Assembly: GCF_024586455.1 (NCBI RefSeq)
Contig: NC_065919.1
Location: forward strand, 25,024,839-25,088,838
Origin: Bactrocera neohumeralis
Taxonomy: Eukaryota > Arthropoda > Insecta > Diptera > Tephritidae
Direction of reading: 5' to 3'
Length of the DNA stretch: 64,000 nucleotides
In this document: in pieces, positions 1-10,604 of the stretch
Numbering within the stretch: position 1 is the stretch's first letter
Layout of the letters: each line of letters begins with the position of its first letter
Notes under the pieces: model-generated
Databases searched by the model: none
Seen by the model: only the letters and a program-made list of their open reading frames with translations
Told to the model about the DNA's origin: nothing
Made by a program: the position numbers and the translations under genes

Positions 1-20
1 GAAAAAATTTTTGAAAACAG

Positions 21-183
21 GCGGTGTTTTACCCGAGGAAATACATGTAACCCCTCAATTGAATACTAGGCGTTCGGGGCTTTATAATTATTGTTTCGAT
101 GTTGCTAAATCATTTGCTCTCGATAATCACGTTGTCGTTCCTAAAATGAACCGAGTTGCTTCCTTCTTCATTGAAACATCGAT
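21..183 (+). other. exon-like open segment, unrecognised
   Basis: An open frame runs from the window edge to about 255. It is bounded by an acceptor-like AAACAG just before 21 and a donor-like ATG|GTTAGT at 183. The encoded stretch reads like ordinary protein (for example SGLYNYCFDVAKS and HVVVPKMNRVASFF), without low complexity. I recognise no family. It could be an internal exon of a plus-strand gene starting outside the window, or a remnant of a mobile-element ORF. No neighbouring exon is visible, so support is weak. Confidence 0.25.
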
Positions 184-589
184 GGTTAGTGTTAATGTGA
201 CATTTTGTGTAAATGAGTTTTATACAAGTATGTATATTAAATTGTTTATATTTTGATAATTAAGAATAATTGGAGAACCATATCGGCCTACCCACCACAT
301 CAGGGAGTGTGTTTCGACTGAGTGTAGCGCCGATGAGAACAATTTTGATAATGAAAACAGATTATTTTTCAAATAATGGCGAAAATTATGACCTCTGAAT
401 ATATTATTAAATGGTTCTTTTTAGCAGTGTGTTATTTTTAAACTCGGTTAGCAATGTATAAGATTTGAATTAAATTACATTTCATTTTATTTTATTATAA
501 AAAAAAACATGGTTTTAAAAACATCTCTCCAAATCGATCGAAAAAAATTCAATCACAGGTGCCCCTGCCTGATGCGTTAACATTGTGTA

Positions 590-865
590 TCATATTTATG
601 ACACTTTATGGGTTTTTGATTAATGGCACTTTGGGGCATTATAATGGACTGACTCCGCTCATCTGCATTACCAAATTTCTTTTGCTGTAACTGAAGATAT
701 CTATCTTTTTACTGAAGGCGGACGGACGGGCGGACAGCCACTCGGAATTTAACTTGTCTCGTCATCCTGATCATTTATGTACATATATACATATATATAA
801 TCCTGTATCTATCTCGCTTAGTTTTGGATGATACGTGCAATCGTTAGGAGAACAAAACTATTATA
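590..865 (-). repeat. DINE-like repeat family 1, 5' fragment
   Basis: This matches, in opposite orientation, the first part of the repeat at 5561-6666. Shared items are the GGAC/GGGC microsatellite near 718-735, the 'cgtcatcctgatcattta' block and the 'ctcgcttagttttgga' block. It lies just beyond the 3' end of the modSP-like gene. It is truncated and noncoding. Confidence 0.55.
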
Positions 866-1003
866 TTCTGTAGCAACACTAGCACTAAACTTAGACACCA
901 GCATAGAGTTACTTTCCTTATTGATTGATTTCCTTTTTTGGATTAAGTTCTCACACAATAGTCGCGCTATATATGATAATCTTATATATTTATAAATATT
1001 GAA

Positions 1004-1009
1004 TTTATT
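1004..1009 (-). terminator. candidate poly(A) signal of the modSP-like gene
   Basis: AATAAA on the minus strand, about 130 nt beyond the stop codon at 1137-1139. It is the first canonical hexamer I noticed downstream. Position fits a short 3'UTR, but the region is AT-rich and chance matches are likely. Confidence 0.45.
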
Positions 1010-1136
1010 TAATGTAAAGTAATCTGTTAGCATTTTAAATTTATATATTATATATATTTATCTGTTATATTTCTTCATCTATAAGTATATTCTTCGAACT
1101 TGGTTTCGGTTATATAACACTGTTTGAGGACTAAGA

Positions 1137-4100
1137 TTACAATAGATAATTATGAAGCATCATTTTCATTTCGAGCCACTGCTGGTACTTATCCATGTAT
1201 ATAAACTCCATTGAACCAACGACGACAAAGCAATCCTCGCTGTTTAATATGGCTGTGCCCTCAAGAAGTCCGTCTGTGTTATCCGTATTATTTTTCTGGT
1301 TTCTACATGAAAGTGGGAACTCTAAACAAATTGGCATAATTTGTTTTGGAATTATAGTAAAGTAATCGACGAGCACAACAATCGCTGGGGTATCTGTTTG
1401 GACTTCAATATTCGGAGCATCAGCTCTGCGTTAAGATAAATGGTAAAATTAATGCTTACTGAAACTAATCATCCATCATTGAGTGGATATGGAACAGAAT
1501 CACTTACATAATAATTTGAGATATATTGTGACGGCCATTAAGTTGCTCGTATTGACCAAAGATCCCAATAGACATACTCGACGGCAGAACGGTGTATAAA
1601 ATCGGGTCGTTAGCTGCAATCGAATTGTTCAGGTCATTCGTGTTGAAGCAGAAAGCGGCTGAAAGAATTAAAACTTATGAATGTGTACTCATAAAATTCA
1701 ACTAAATTTAATTGGACAATTCATTCACAATGGAATACACGATAATAGCAGGGGTAAAGATGAAACTGGTTTTGTGAGTATAAAATTTTTTATAATAATA
1801 TATAATATATTTTTTTATAATAATACATATTACAGGTATATATTTTTGTTACTCTTTTTAAGTTTTATAAATTACAAATTGCCACCTTAACTTTGAAATG
1901 CCGATGTTATTGTTTTCTACGGCGAACCACCAGTATCAATATGTACTTTCCCAAATAAATGCGTTAAGTTGTTGAGATTTATTCCTCTCTCTATTTGTTT
2001 ACGCCATTGCTTATAACATCCAAATACTTGCTTGTTCGGTTCGCTACTCTCTAATGCTTTATGAAAAGTTGTCGTTAGCACCCTACTTCAACTTCTTTGC
2101 TGAAAACTAGGATCACTGATTCGCAGAGCCCACTCGTGGCGGCTTTTACCCTGCTCACATACCGACGAGGGATAAGTGGATGGGGGAAGGGCGCTGGAGC
2201 AGAGGCGCAGTGAGCTTTTTACGTACTGGTCGAAGCCAGGAGGGAAGGAGAGAAATTGGTGGGGAAGTTTCATGTAAGATCAATCTTAGATCTCGGCTAC
2301 CGGACCACTGTTTTTTTTTTTTTCAGACAGTAGTAAAAAGTAAAGTCCTCTCTTGTCGAACAAAAACCAAACTCTGTAAGTCACTCATTATTTCCGTCCT
2401 GCTATCTGGTGCCGAGGCATGGACGATGACAACATTCGTTGACCCGACGTTACAAGTTTTCGAGAGAAAGGTTCTGCGGAAGATTTATTATCCTTAGCGC
2501 ATATGCGACAACATTGACATAGTTCAGCAAATTAACATAATCCGTATGGACACCCCAGCTCTAAAAGTATTCGACACGAGAAAGATGTCCACTCCATAGG
2601 AAAGACCTCCACTCCGTAGGAAAGACCAAGTGAAGAAGGACCTGGCTTCGCTATTAATCTCCAATTGGCGGCACGTAGCGAAAAGAAGAAACGACTGGCG
2701 CACTGTTGTTAACTCGGCTATAATCACGTAAGCGGTGTCTACGTCAGTAAAGAAGAAGAACAAAAAGTGATTGCATTAGGTGGCGGTAGATCTACTGCTT
2801 CGAAGTAGCAGAATCGCTGGCCACTGCAAAGTTGATGAGCCAAAGTGGGAGCCCATGCGCCCGTTCACATTGCACCATAAACTGTAGTTTTTAACAAAGT
2901 CTTCACTAAGTAACCCTAATTGAAGCCTATTGAGTTTCGGAATGATTTAAGCAAGATCAGCAAGACCGCCCAACCTAATCGATTTACTTTCTCAATCTGA
3001 TAATTATCACTAGGCTAATACCTAGGAGTATTTCATTAAAACTAAAATCCTATTACTTACAAGTCAGCACAAGTTTCGGTGAAATTATAGTGCCTCTGCA
3101 AGCCATCTGATATTGGAGCTGTTGCTGGTTTAAGTCATCTTTACTGATTCTGTAGATGCTCACACCCGCCTCCTCAATCATCGGTTTATCCTTGGATTGT
3201 TTTACACACTGCGGCTTACATTTTAGTTTCGTCTTATCCCATTCTCCATCAACACCGCAACGCAATTTTTGACTTGGAGAGCTAGATATATAACCCTCAG
3301 CACATGTTACAACGGCAGTTGTATCAGGCTTACTGTATACTTGACAATCGGTTGTTTTATTTTCGTATGTACATATAGTGTCGGTCGATATACCATTCCA
3401 GTGCGGTGGGCAACGTTCTACGAAGAGAGTAAATATATGTATGTATGTTTACATATATAATATGCATTAAATTATAACATACAAATTTCAGTTTCGTGAT
3501 AATTTTGCAGCAACAACTTACTTTCGCATTTTGGAACCGCCGAGGACCATTGGCCTGTAGTCATGCATAGCGCCATAGAGTCTCCATCGACCAAGTACCA
3601 GCCTTCGTCACAGCTGAATGTGACAATGGTGTTAACGTCAACTTGACTGCCTACTTTCAGTGTTACGTTCTTATCTTCATCAGCTGCACGTAAACCTATT
3701 CGATTAGCCGGTATGGCGCAGCGTCGGTTTGGTATTCGAATTTCCGCATCTAGAGATATAATTGGTGTAATTGGTTTTATACCGATGACTTCGGGCATAA
3801 TATTGGACGTGCCAGCTATATTCTTCTCAGTTATTATTGTACTGGAAATTTGCCCTGAAAGTATTTCTTCCACTAAAATTGCCTTCTCTTTAACCACATC
3901 ATATTTTTCTACATTGGCTGCATAACTATCATCGAAATGCAACGCTTCATATTTCTCTTTCTCCTCTATTATGGGAGCACACAGCTCAGCATATTCATCC
4001 GAACCGTCGGCGCAGTCTACTTCGCCATTGCAGAGCGCTGTGTAGGGCACACAGGCACCATAACCACAGGTAAATGCTCCATCGGCACATACTATATGGG

Positions 4101-7100
4101 CACACATTTCAACAGACTCGTCGGAGCCATCACTGCAGTCTATTATGCCATTACACAGATCGTCGTTGAAAATGCATTCCTGCGAACGGCATTGCACCAA
4201 TTCATCCGAGCTGTGAAAATTACAAATTAAGATTCATGAGCGATATCGGTAACACGGTGCGAGAAGGCTACGAAACATTTACATAATTAAAACTTGTATA
4301 ATTCTTATGTAATAAGTTCCCTATATTCGAAAGCATAAAGTCAAATTAGGCGAATCTCATTCCTTCGTCGCGCTGGTCATTTGTTTAGATACTTCTTTAC
4401 TCGTATATGTTCCTCCACGTTTCGTTTTGGGTGTTACAAAAGTTGTGGCAAAATTAAATGACCAGTTCAGGGAATAAAACATCAGTAGTTCGGCAGACAT
4501 ATTGTCATTATTACATGCAACTTGCTTCTCAAACAGTTCCTTAATGAATGTAGAACATATACAAGGAGCATTCCAAAGTAAACTGGACTGTTTGAATCCG
4601 GCGCCATCTATATCAGTATGTTTGTGTTATCGGTGCGAAAATGAGCTTGGAACAAAGAGCCAACATTAAATTTTGTTTTAGAATTGGTAAAACCTTTACC
4701 GAAACGTTTCAATTGATGAAACAAGTTTATGACGATGATTGCCTATCCCGTAGCAGAGTGCACGAGTGGTCTCAACGTTTTCAAATGGTCGTGAGGACAT
4801 AAATGACGATCAAGATGTGGCCCAATCAAAGTCCGTGATCACCGGAAATTCCATCGAAACTGTGCGTGAATTCATCAAAAATCAGCCGAAATCATCATTG
4901 AAATTCACGGAAATGGAATTGAACATCTTCAAAACATCGATTTATGGCAATTCGACCGAACATTTGGGATTACGAAAGGTGTGTGCACCGTTTGTCTCAC
5001 ACAAATTGACTCACGATCAAAAATTGCTCAGAATCCAACATTCGAAGGACGATTGTGACCGATTATTTGACCAAGAATCACTTTTTAACCATTAACCACT
5101 CCCCGTATTCACCTGATATGGCACCGTGGGACTTCTTCCTCTTCGGAAAAATGCATTTGCCCATGAAAGGAAAGCGTTATGCAGACGTAGAGGCCATTCA
5201 AAAGGCTTGCACCGACTTACTGGCGGCCATACCGGCCAACGAGCTAAAACACTCGTTCGACATACTTCTGGATCGTGTAAAAAGCTGTATTGAAGCAGAA
5301 GGAGACTATTTTGAATAAAATTAATTTATTTTCCCTAAAAAACCATTTGTTCTGTTTTTTTTTTAAAGTCCTGTTTACTTTGGAACACACCTTGTACAGT
5401 TACAATAAAGAACAATTTGCCAAAAATATGACGAAACTGTTCACGATCTTCTAGTCTCTCTTCACATAACAAATGTACATATTGCCGTCCGACCGATTAT
5501 ATTCACATTATATTGATCGGACAAAATATATACCTGCAACTCATATAAAAATTCGTCTGTTTTTTATACTCTCGCAACAATGTTGCTAACGAGAGTATTA
5601 TAGTTTTGTTCACATAACGGTTGTTTGTAAGTCCTAAAACTAAAAGAGTCAGATATAGGGTTATATATACCAATGTGATCAGGGCGACGAGTAGAGTCGA
5701 AATCCGGATGTCTGTCTGTCCGTCCGTCTGTCCGTCCGTCTGTCCGTCCGTCCGTCCGTCTGTCCGTCCGTCCGTGCAAGCTGTAACTTGAGTAAAAATT
5801 GAGATATCATGATGAAACTTGGTACACGTATTCCTTGGCTCCATAAGAAGGTTAAGTTCGAAGATGGGCAAAATCGGCCCACTGCCACGCCCACAAAATG
5901 GCGGAAACCGAAAACCTATAAAGTGTCATAACTAAGCCATAAATAAAGATATTAAAGTGAAATTTGGCACAAAGGATCGCATTAGGGTGGGGCATATTTG
6001 TACGTAGTTTTTTTTGGAAAAGTGGGCGTGGCCCCGCCCCCTAATAAGTTTTTTGTACATATCTCGGAAACTATTATAGCTATGTCAACCAAACTCTACA
6101 GAGTCGTTTTCTTCAGGTATTTCCATATACAGTTCAAAAATGGAAGAAATCGGATAATAACCACGCCCACCTCCCATACAAAGGTTATGTTCAAAATCAC
6201 TAAAAGTGCGTTAACCGACTAACAAAAAACGTCAGAAACACTAAATTTTACGGAAGAAGTGGCAGAAGGAAGCTGCCCCCAGGCTTTTTTTAAAAATTGA
6301 AAATGGGCGTGGCGCCGCCCACTTATGGACCAAGAAGCATATCTCAGGCGCTACTAGACCGATTTCAATGAAATTCGGTATATAATGTTTTCTTAACACC
6401 CTGATGACATGTACGAAATGTGGCTGAAATCGGTTCACAACCACGCCTTCTTCCAATATAACGCTATTTTGAATTCCATCTGATGCCTTCTCTGTATAAT
6501 ATATAGTACATTAGGAACCAATGATGATAGCGGAATAAAACTTTACAAAAATACGGTATTTGAAAAATATGTAAATGACGTATAATTAAATCTCGATTAT
6601 CACTTTATCATGCGAGAGTATAAAATGTTCGGTGACACCCGAACTTAGCCCTTCCTTACTTGTTTTGTTATAATTTTGAGTATAAATCTCGAAATATTTC
6701 GCAATCTTTAGTTTTTTAAAATTTTCAGAAAATTTTTTGCGCCTCCACGCAAGCTGAGCGGCTTGGTAGTGTGCAAAGTATATATTATTGATTGTTATAT
6801 AAAGCAGTTCTAGTACTTACTCACAACTGCCTTGAAGTATTTTCGAGCATTTCTCATAATCCTCGGTGCATAGCAAAGTTGTTTCGTCCGAACCGTCCGC
6901 GCAGTCCTTATTTTTATCACATCGTTTGTTTTTAGGAATACAGGCACCATATTTGCATTTATACTCATTTTCCGTACATGTGCGATTCACACATTTCGGC
7001 AGTATCTCATCTGAGCCATCTGCACAATCTTTAACACCGTTGCAAACCACTGCCGGGTCTATGCAATCACCGTTGTCGCAAGTGATTTCATTGTCCTTAC

Positions 7101-10100
7101 ACGGAAATTGCACCTTCCCTATTAAAAAAGAGGAACGTGGCAACGTTGGGTGAATGAAACTTAAGGTAGGAGAACTTACTTTCGCAATGCGGCCACTGTC
7201 GATACCAATCATTATTCACACATTTCAAATGATCGATTCCAATCAATGTAAAGTTAGGTAAACAATCGAAATGCACTGTATCATTTTGTAATACCTTACT
7301 GGAGGAGCTCAAAATCGTAACCACTTCACCGGTTTTATTTAAAATCAACAAGTTAGGCTTGTCATACGGTATATTACAGTATATTCTAACAGGCTTTGCT
7401 TCATCTCTCTCTTTCTCCATCTCTTTTAAGCTATCAGTGATTTGCACAATCACGACTGGTTCATCGGATCCGTCGAGGCAGTCCCAAACTTGATTACCGA
7501 CCTGTTGTACACTAATGCATGCGCCATAGGCACAACGAAATGAGCCATCTGAACATTCTAAATGAGCGCATGCATTTACAGTCTCATCTGATGCGTCCTT
7601 GCAATCTGCAAAACCGTTACACATGTCCAATTCATCAATACATTCGCCCGTATTGCATTGGAACTTTTCCTCTGAACTGTAAATGTGGTGCAATTGTCAA
7701 ACTAGGTATTCACATTTATACATATGTATACATACAATATTAATACAAAAGCAATTAAGAATTTAAGTCAACTAATTTAAAACTCACCATGTTCCTTGCA
7801 TCTTTTCGAAGACCTTTTCAGTTGGATCACAGAGAAAGTCTGTCTCATCAGATCGATCGAAACAATCAATTTGCTTGTTGCACTTGAGTTCGGCGCCTAT
7901 ACAAGCTCCGTAAGCACAGCGATATTGCTGCGCATTACAAAGCTTCGCTGCACATGTCCATGAAGTCTCATCTCGTCCATTAGTACAATGAACGAAACCG
8001 TCACATACATTGGACTCTGGTATGCTCGTATTCGCTTTATCCTTACAGGGCCACTCAGTATTTGATGAAAACGCTGTTGGAAAAAATATATTAAAATAAA
8101 CAAGAAATTGAAATATGCTGTTGCTGCTTTTGTAGCAAATTTTGACATCAGCAGAATTTCTCCCAACCACATTATAATCATTTTTGGTCAATTGGTTTTG
8201 TAAGACGCACACAGAGAGTGCAAATTATGAAATTCTTTACGCTCTTGTTCCAAGATATACGCAGTTAAATTGGTGATCACAAAGCGAGAGAGAGAAATAG
8301 AGAGTCGAGTTAAACCTAATTTGTCAGAAGAGTAAAACATTTTAAGAAAAAAATATCCTCTCTTTATAAAACATAACATTAAGTTTATTGTGTTAGTCTT
8401 GTTGAAATATAAAAAATTAAAAATTTGAGTTGTGCTGAAGCCAGAAAAAAATCAGTTAAAAAGAGATAAGACAGCATAGATTTGCATCACGCAGATGATG
8501 CACGTAGATTAAATATACATATAGTATATTAAAACCTACTGTTTATAAATGCTTTTAAGAAATTAATGTCGCGGTGGCAAAAATTAAAAAACAATGGGTC
8601 TTTGGTTTCTATAGTCTCTATATACTTAACACAAGGATCTACAAAGTTCCGTTTGAATTTATTAAAGCAATTTATCTTTATTCAACCGAAGAAGCATCTT
8701 TATCTGGTAACCATGCCAAAGATGGGTAAATTAGGGCAATGCATCTCTTAGAAATCATATACTTAATATAAATAATTTTGAGCCGTTGGCTTTATACTGC
8801 AAATATTTGTAAATATGTAAGTTATCACAATGAAATTCTGAGACAATCTTTATCTGATAACAGTGTAGCCTTATGTCTAAAATGGATTAAATCGTGTGAA
8901 TACACCTCAGCCCTCCTATACCAAATATTAGGATTTCTAACCAATCTTAATATCTGAAAATCAGATGCCGAATATATCGGTAAATGTGTGAGTTATCTTC
9001 CTAAAATGAAAATATGTTCCGAAAAAAACTTGAATTATGTCAAAAGTTCACTCACTTAGTCCAGATCTTTGCCTATCTCCAAAACACGCACTTATAATGA
9101 AAAATGAAATCAGTCAATATCTGACTTTAAAACGTTAATATGTATATGTTGGTCAAAATGTAGTTATAGTATAAGACCTATAATTAACAGAACCTTTTGG
9201 TTTCTTCGGACAAAGAATAGTGAATCCTTAAAAAATATTTTTTAATACAAAGTTTTGCAATGCCTGAAAGAATTTCCCCAGCTTTGCGCTTTGCAAACGC
9301 GAGAGTGAAAGGTCTTGGGTTACAGATGGGAACGATTATTGTCGACTTGTTTGCATGCCAAACTCATAAACCCATGTCTCATCGGCAGTTATAATGCTCT
9401 CCATGTATGTGGGTTCAGAATTGGAACGATTTAAGCATATCCAAAGAGACCTGTTTATGGTACACTTTGAAACAACTTCAGCTTTATCGGGATGAGTCGG
9501 AAATCCACGCACTCGCGAGAGATGCCGAGCTCTCTTATCATCTCTTTAACACTTTCCTGATGATTTTCAAGCACCACATCCCTCAATTTTTAATATTTTC
9601 AGCAGTTGAAAAGGTCGAAGGCCGTCCAGAACGAGGCATGTTTTCAGCGATCTCTCGACCGTCTTTGAAAGCTTTGTACCACTTGTACGCTTGTATTTTT
9701 GATAAAACTGAATCACCGTTTTTGGCACCGGTATACTAATTAATCACTTTTCCAACATTCGGAACGATTCCACACACAAAATTTTGTTAGAAATACATAA
9801 TTTGAAAAAAATTCTTTGTTCGCTATTTTTTCACATTCTAAAAATTGTAACACACTACTGAGGTGTACCGACTTTAGCAGCTGTTATAAACAAACTGGTT
9901 GACAGATCGCACTCATATCTTTTACCTGGAGAATTTATACTACAATTTCAGGGTACTATTTTGTCACAATGTGATGAGTACATATTAAAAAGCAATAAAG
10001 TGCATACATTTAAATATGTATATACATGTACAGTATAGGTATATTTATGCATGCATAGTTCTTTGTGAATATTATATAAATATATTTTGTTGTGTATCTT

Positions 10101-10181
10101 CAAAATTTCAAATAACTTACCTGTATTTATTAGACAGAGAACAATTTGCGCGCTTAATAAATATTTAAAGTATTGAAACAT
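1137..10181 (-). CDS. modSP: modSP-like modular serine protease homologue, 8 exons, 875 aa, catalytically dead
   Basis: Exons (minus strand, in order): 10181-10121, 8073-7788, 7676-7180, 7118-6821, 4210-3522, 3417-3061, 1658-1508, 1425-1137. All junctions are GT/AG with matching phases; the total is 2628 nt. Residues 1-21 look like a signal peptide (MFQYFKYLLSAQIVLCL...). Then come LDLa 1-2 (exon 2), LDLa 3-4 and sushi 1 (exon 3), LDLa 5-6 (exon 4), LDLa 7-8, a linker and sushi 2 (exon 5), and a second sushi/Wonton-like Cys-rich module (exon 6). A trypsin-like domain starts near residue 660. Drosophila modSP (four LDLa, sushi, Wonton, protease) acts in haemolymph upstream of the Toll cascade. 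Here the N-terminal module is doubled. The His motif reads TSAFC (F732), the Asp motif AIVVL (A794), and no GDSGG is present; only about 58 residues follow the usual 'ICL'. It is probably a regulatory pseudoprotease or decaying paralogue. A last exon left of 1137 cannot be excluded. An upstream in-frame ATG at 10226 is possible; 10181 gives the better signal peptide. Confidence 0.82.
1659..3060. other. intron 6 of the modSP-like gene
   Basis: Separates the exon ending in ...SPKLVLT from the TSAFC exon. It carries the LINE 3' end at about 2325-2766 on the opposite strand. The rest (1660-2320, 2770-3060) shows no coding signal I can support; small ORFs at 2088-2273 and 2180-2497 overlap LINE or GC-rich sequence. 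Confidence 0.8.
2325..2766 (+). mobile_element. non-LTR retrotransposon (RTE-like) 3' end, copy 1
   Basis: It encodes the C-terminal tail of a LINE ORF2, readable as 'KSLIISVLLSGAEAWTM' and 'FERKVLRKIYYP', then in broken frames up to 'VVNSAIIT'. It aligns with copies at 13560-14965 and 54795-55193, but lacks about 75 nt after 'attcttatccttagcgca' and has a small tandem duplication near 2590-2625 ('cactcc(a/g)taggaaagacc' twice). It ends in an AAG-rich tail (taaagaagaagaac) instead of poly(A). It is 5'-truncated, dead, and antisense to the modSP-like gene. Confidence 0.8.
4562..5394 (+). mobile_element. mariner element, internally deleted, with both TIRs
   Basis: The terminal inverted repeats are about 28 bp and nearly identical: the left begins CAAGGAGCATTCCAAAGTAA and the right, reverse-complemented, CAAGGTGTGTTCCAAAGTAA. 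TA flanks both ends (4560-4561 and 5395-5396), as expected for Tc1/mariner insertion. Length is 833 bp, against roughly 1.3 kb for intact mariners. It sits in intron 4 of the modSP-like gene, antisense to it. Confidence 0.9.
4641..5318 (+). pseudogene. mariner transposase, broken
   Basis: The start MSLEQRANIKFCFRIGKTF and the motif SRSRVHEWSQRFQ are the mariner helix-turn-helix region. The frame shifts near 4785. After ...LRIQHSKDD (about 5060) it jumps directly to ...DYLTKNHFLTIN and SPDMAPWDFFLFG, so the catalytic core holding the first two acidic residues is missing. The third acidic residue (in SPDMAPWDFF) remains. The C-terminus ...RVKSCIEAEGDYFE ends normally. It cannot make an active enzyme. 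Confidence 0.88.
5561..6666 (+). repeat. DINE-like repeat family 1, full-length copy A
   Basis: About 1.1 kb and noncoding. It starts with a stem-loop (ACTCTCGCAACAATGTTGCT then AACGAGAGT), carries a TCTG/TCCG microsatellite, several GC-rich 'CCACGCCCAC' and 'GGGCGTGG' blocks, and ends GCGAGAGTATAAAATGTTCG plus a short stem-loop (GTTCGGTGACACCCGAAC) and CCTTACTTG. A second copy lies inverted at 34597-35735. The architecture resembles Drosophila DINE-1 (Helentron-type) elements. The class is an inference from structure; the repetition is seen directly. It lies in intron 4 of the modSP-like gene. Confidence 0.75.
5709..5775 (+). repeat. TCTG/TCCG tetranucleotide microsatellite
   Basis: About 65 bp of alternating TCTG and TCCG units inside the family 1 repeat. 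The ORFs with repeated GRTD or TDGQ motifs on the minus strand here are artefacts of this microsatellite. Confidence 0.95.
8560..9090 (-). repeat. diverged noncoding repeat fragment (family 1-related)
   Basis: In intron 1 of the modSP-like gene. Weak similarity to 41080-41260 (short blocks on 'aaaatggattaaatcgtgtgaa', 'ccaaatattaggattt' and 'atatatcgg'). No ORF is supportable. The orientation call is tentative. Confidence 0.3.
9240..9905 (-). mobile_element. mariner fragment, copy 1 of a second mariner family
   Basis: The minus strand reads QAYKWYKAFKDGREIAENMP followed by RSGRPST, then a frame with stops (AENIKN*), which is the HTH/linker part of a mariner transposase. The 5' leader (AACCAGTTTGTTTATA, about 9880-9905) is shared with the copy at 10605-11240. 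It is truncated and dead. It sits in intron 1 of the modSP-like gene in the same orientation as the gene. Confidence 0.65.
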
Positions 10182-10604
10182 TTTTGTAGATTTTAATTTC
10201 GCACAGCACTTGAAGTTTAAGAACATTCACAGTCGAAGACAAGCTTTATTTTCAATATTTTTCAGCCACATCACTAAAGTTCGAAAATGCGATGATCTAC
10301 GATGCTGCATTTAATCTACACTGACTCAAAAAATACCGACAGCCTTTAACGTTTGCACTGCGAGCACATATGATGATGATAATATACATATGTATGTACG
10401 GTTGTAGGTATGAATTGTTGTTATCTTCTCAATTTTATTGGGAAGCCAATCACCTATTGAATAAAGATTGTTTACTCTGCTTGTGTGTGTGTGTGTCAAC
10501 GATGTTGTGTCAAGGTGACCAGAGTGAGCGTCTTTTTCTATATAATAAGAGCAATCAAGAGCTACATTGCGACAACTAAGTGAACGGAACGGAAAGTGTA
10601 AAAT
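10182..10604. other. upstream region of the modSP-like gene
   Basis: No ORF is supported. On the minus strand an arthropod initiator-like TCAGTG occurs near 10319-10324, about 140 nt before the ATG, and could mark a transcription start. No convincing TATA box or NF-kappaB-type site was seen. A short (TG)n lies near 10482-10496. Confidence 0.3.

Noticed and set aside
5503..5894. Minus-strand ORFs with repeated TDGQ/GRTD motifs
   Set aside because: They are translations of the TCTG/TCCG microsatellite in three frames, inside a noncoding repeat.
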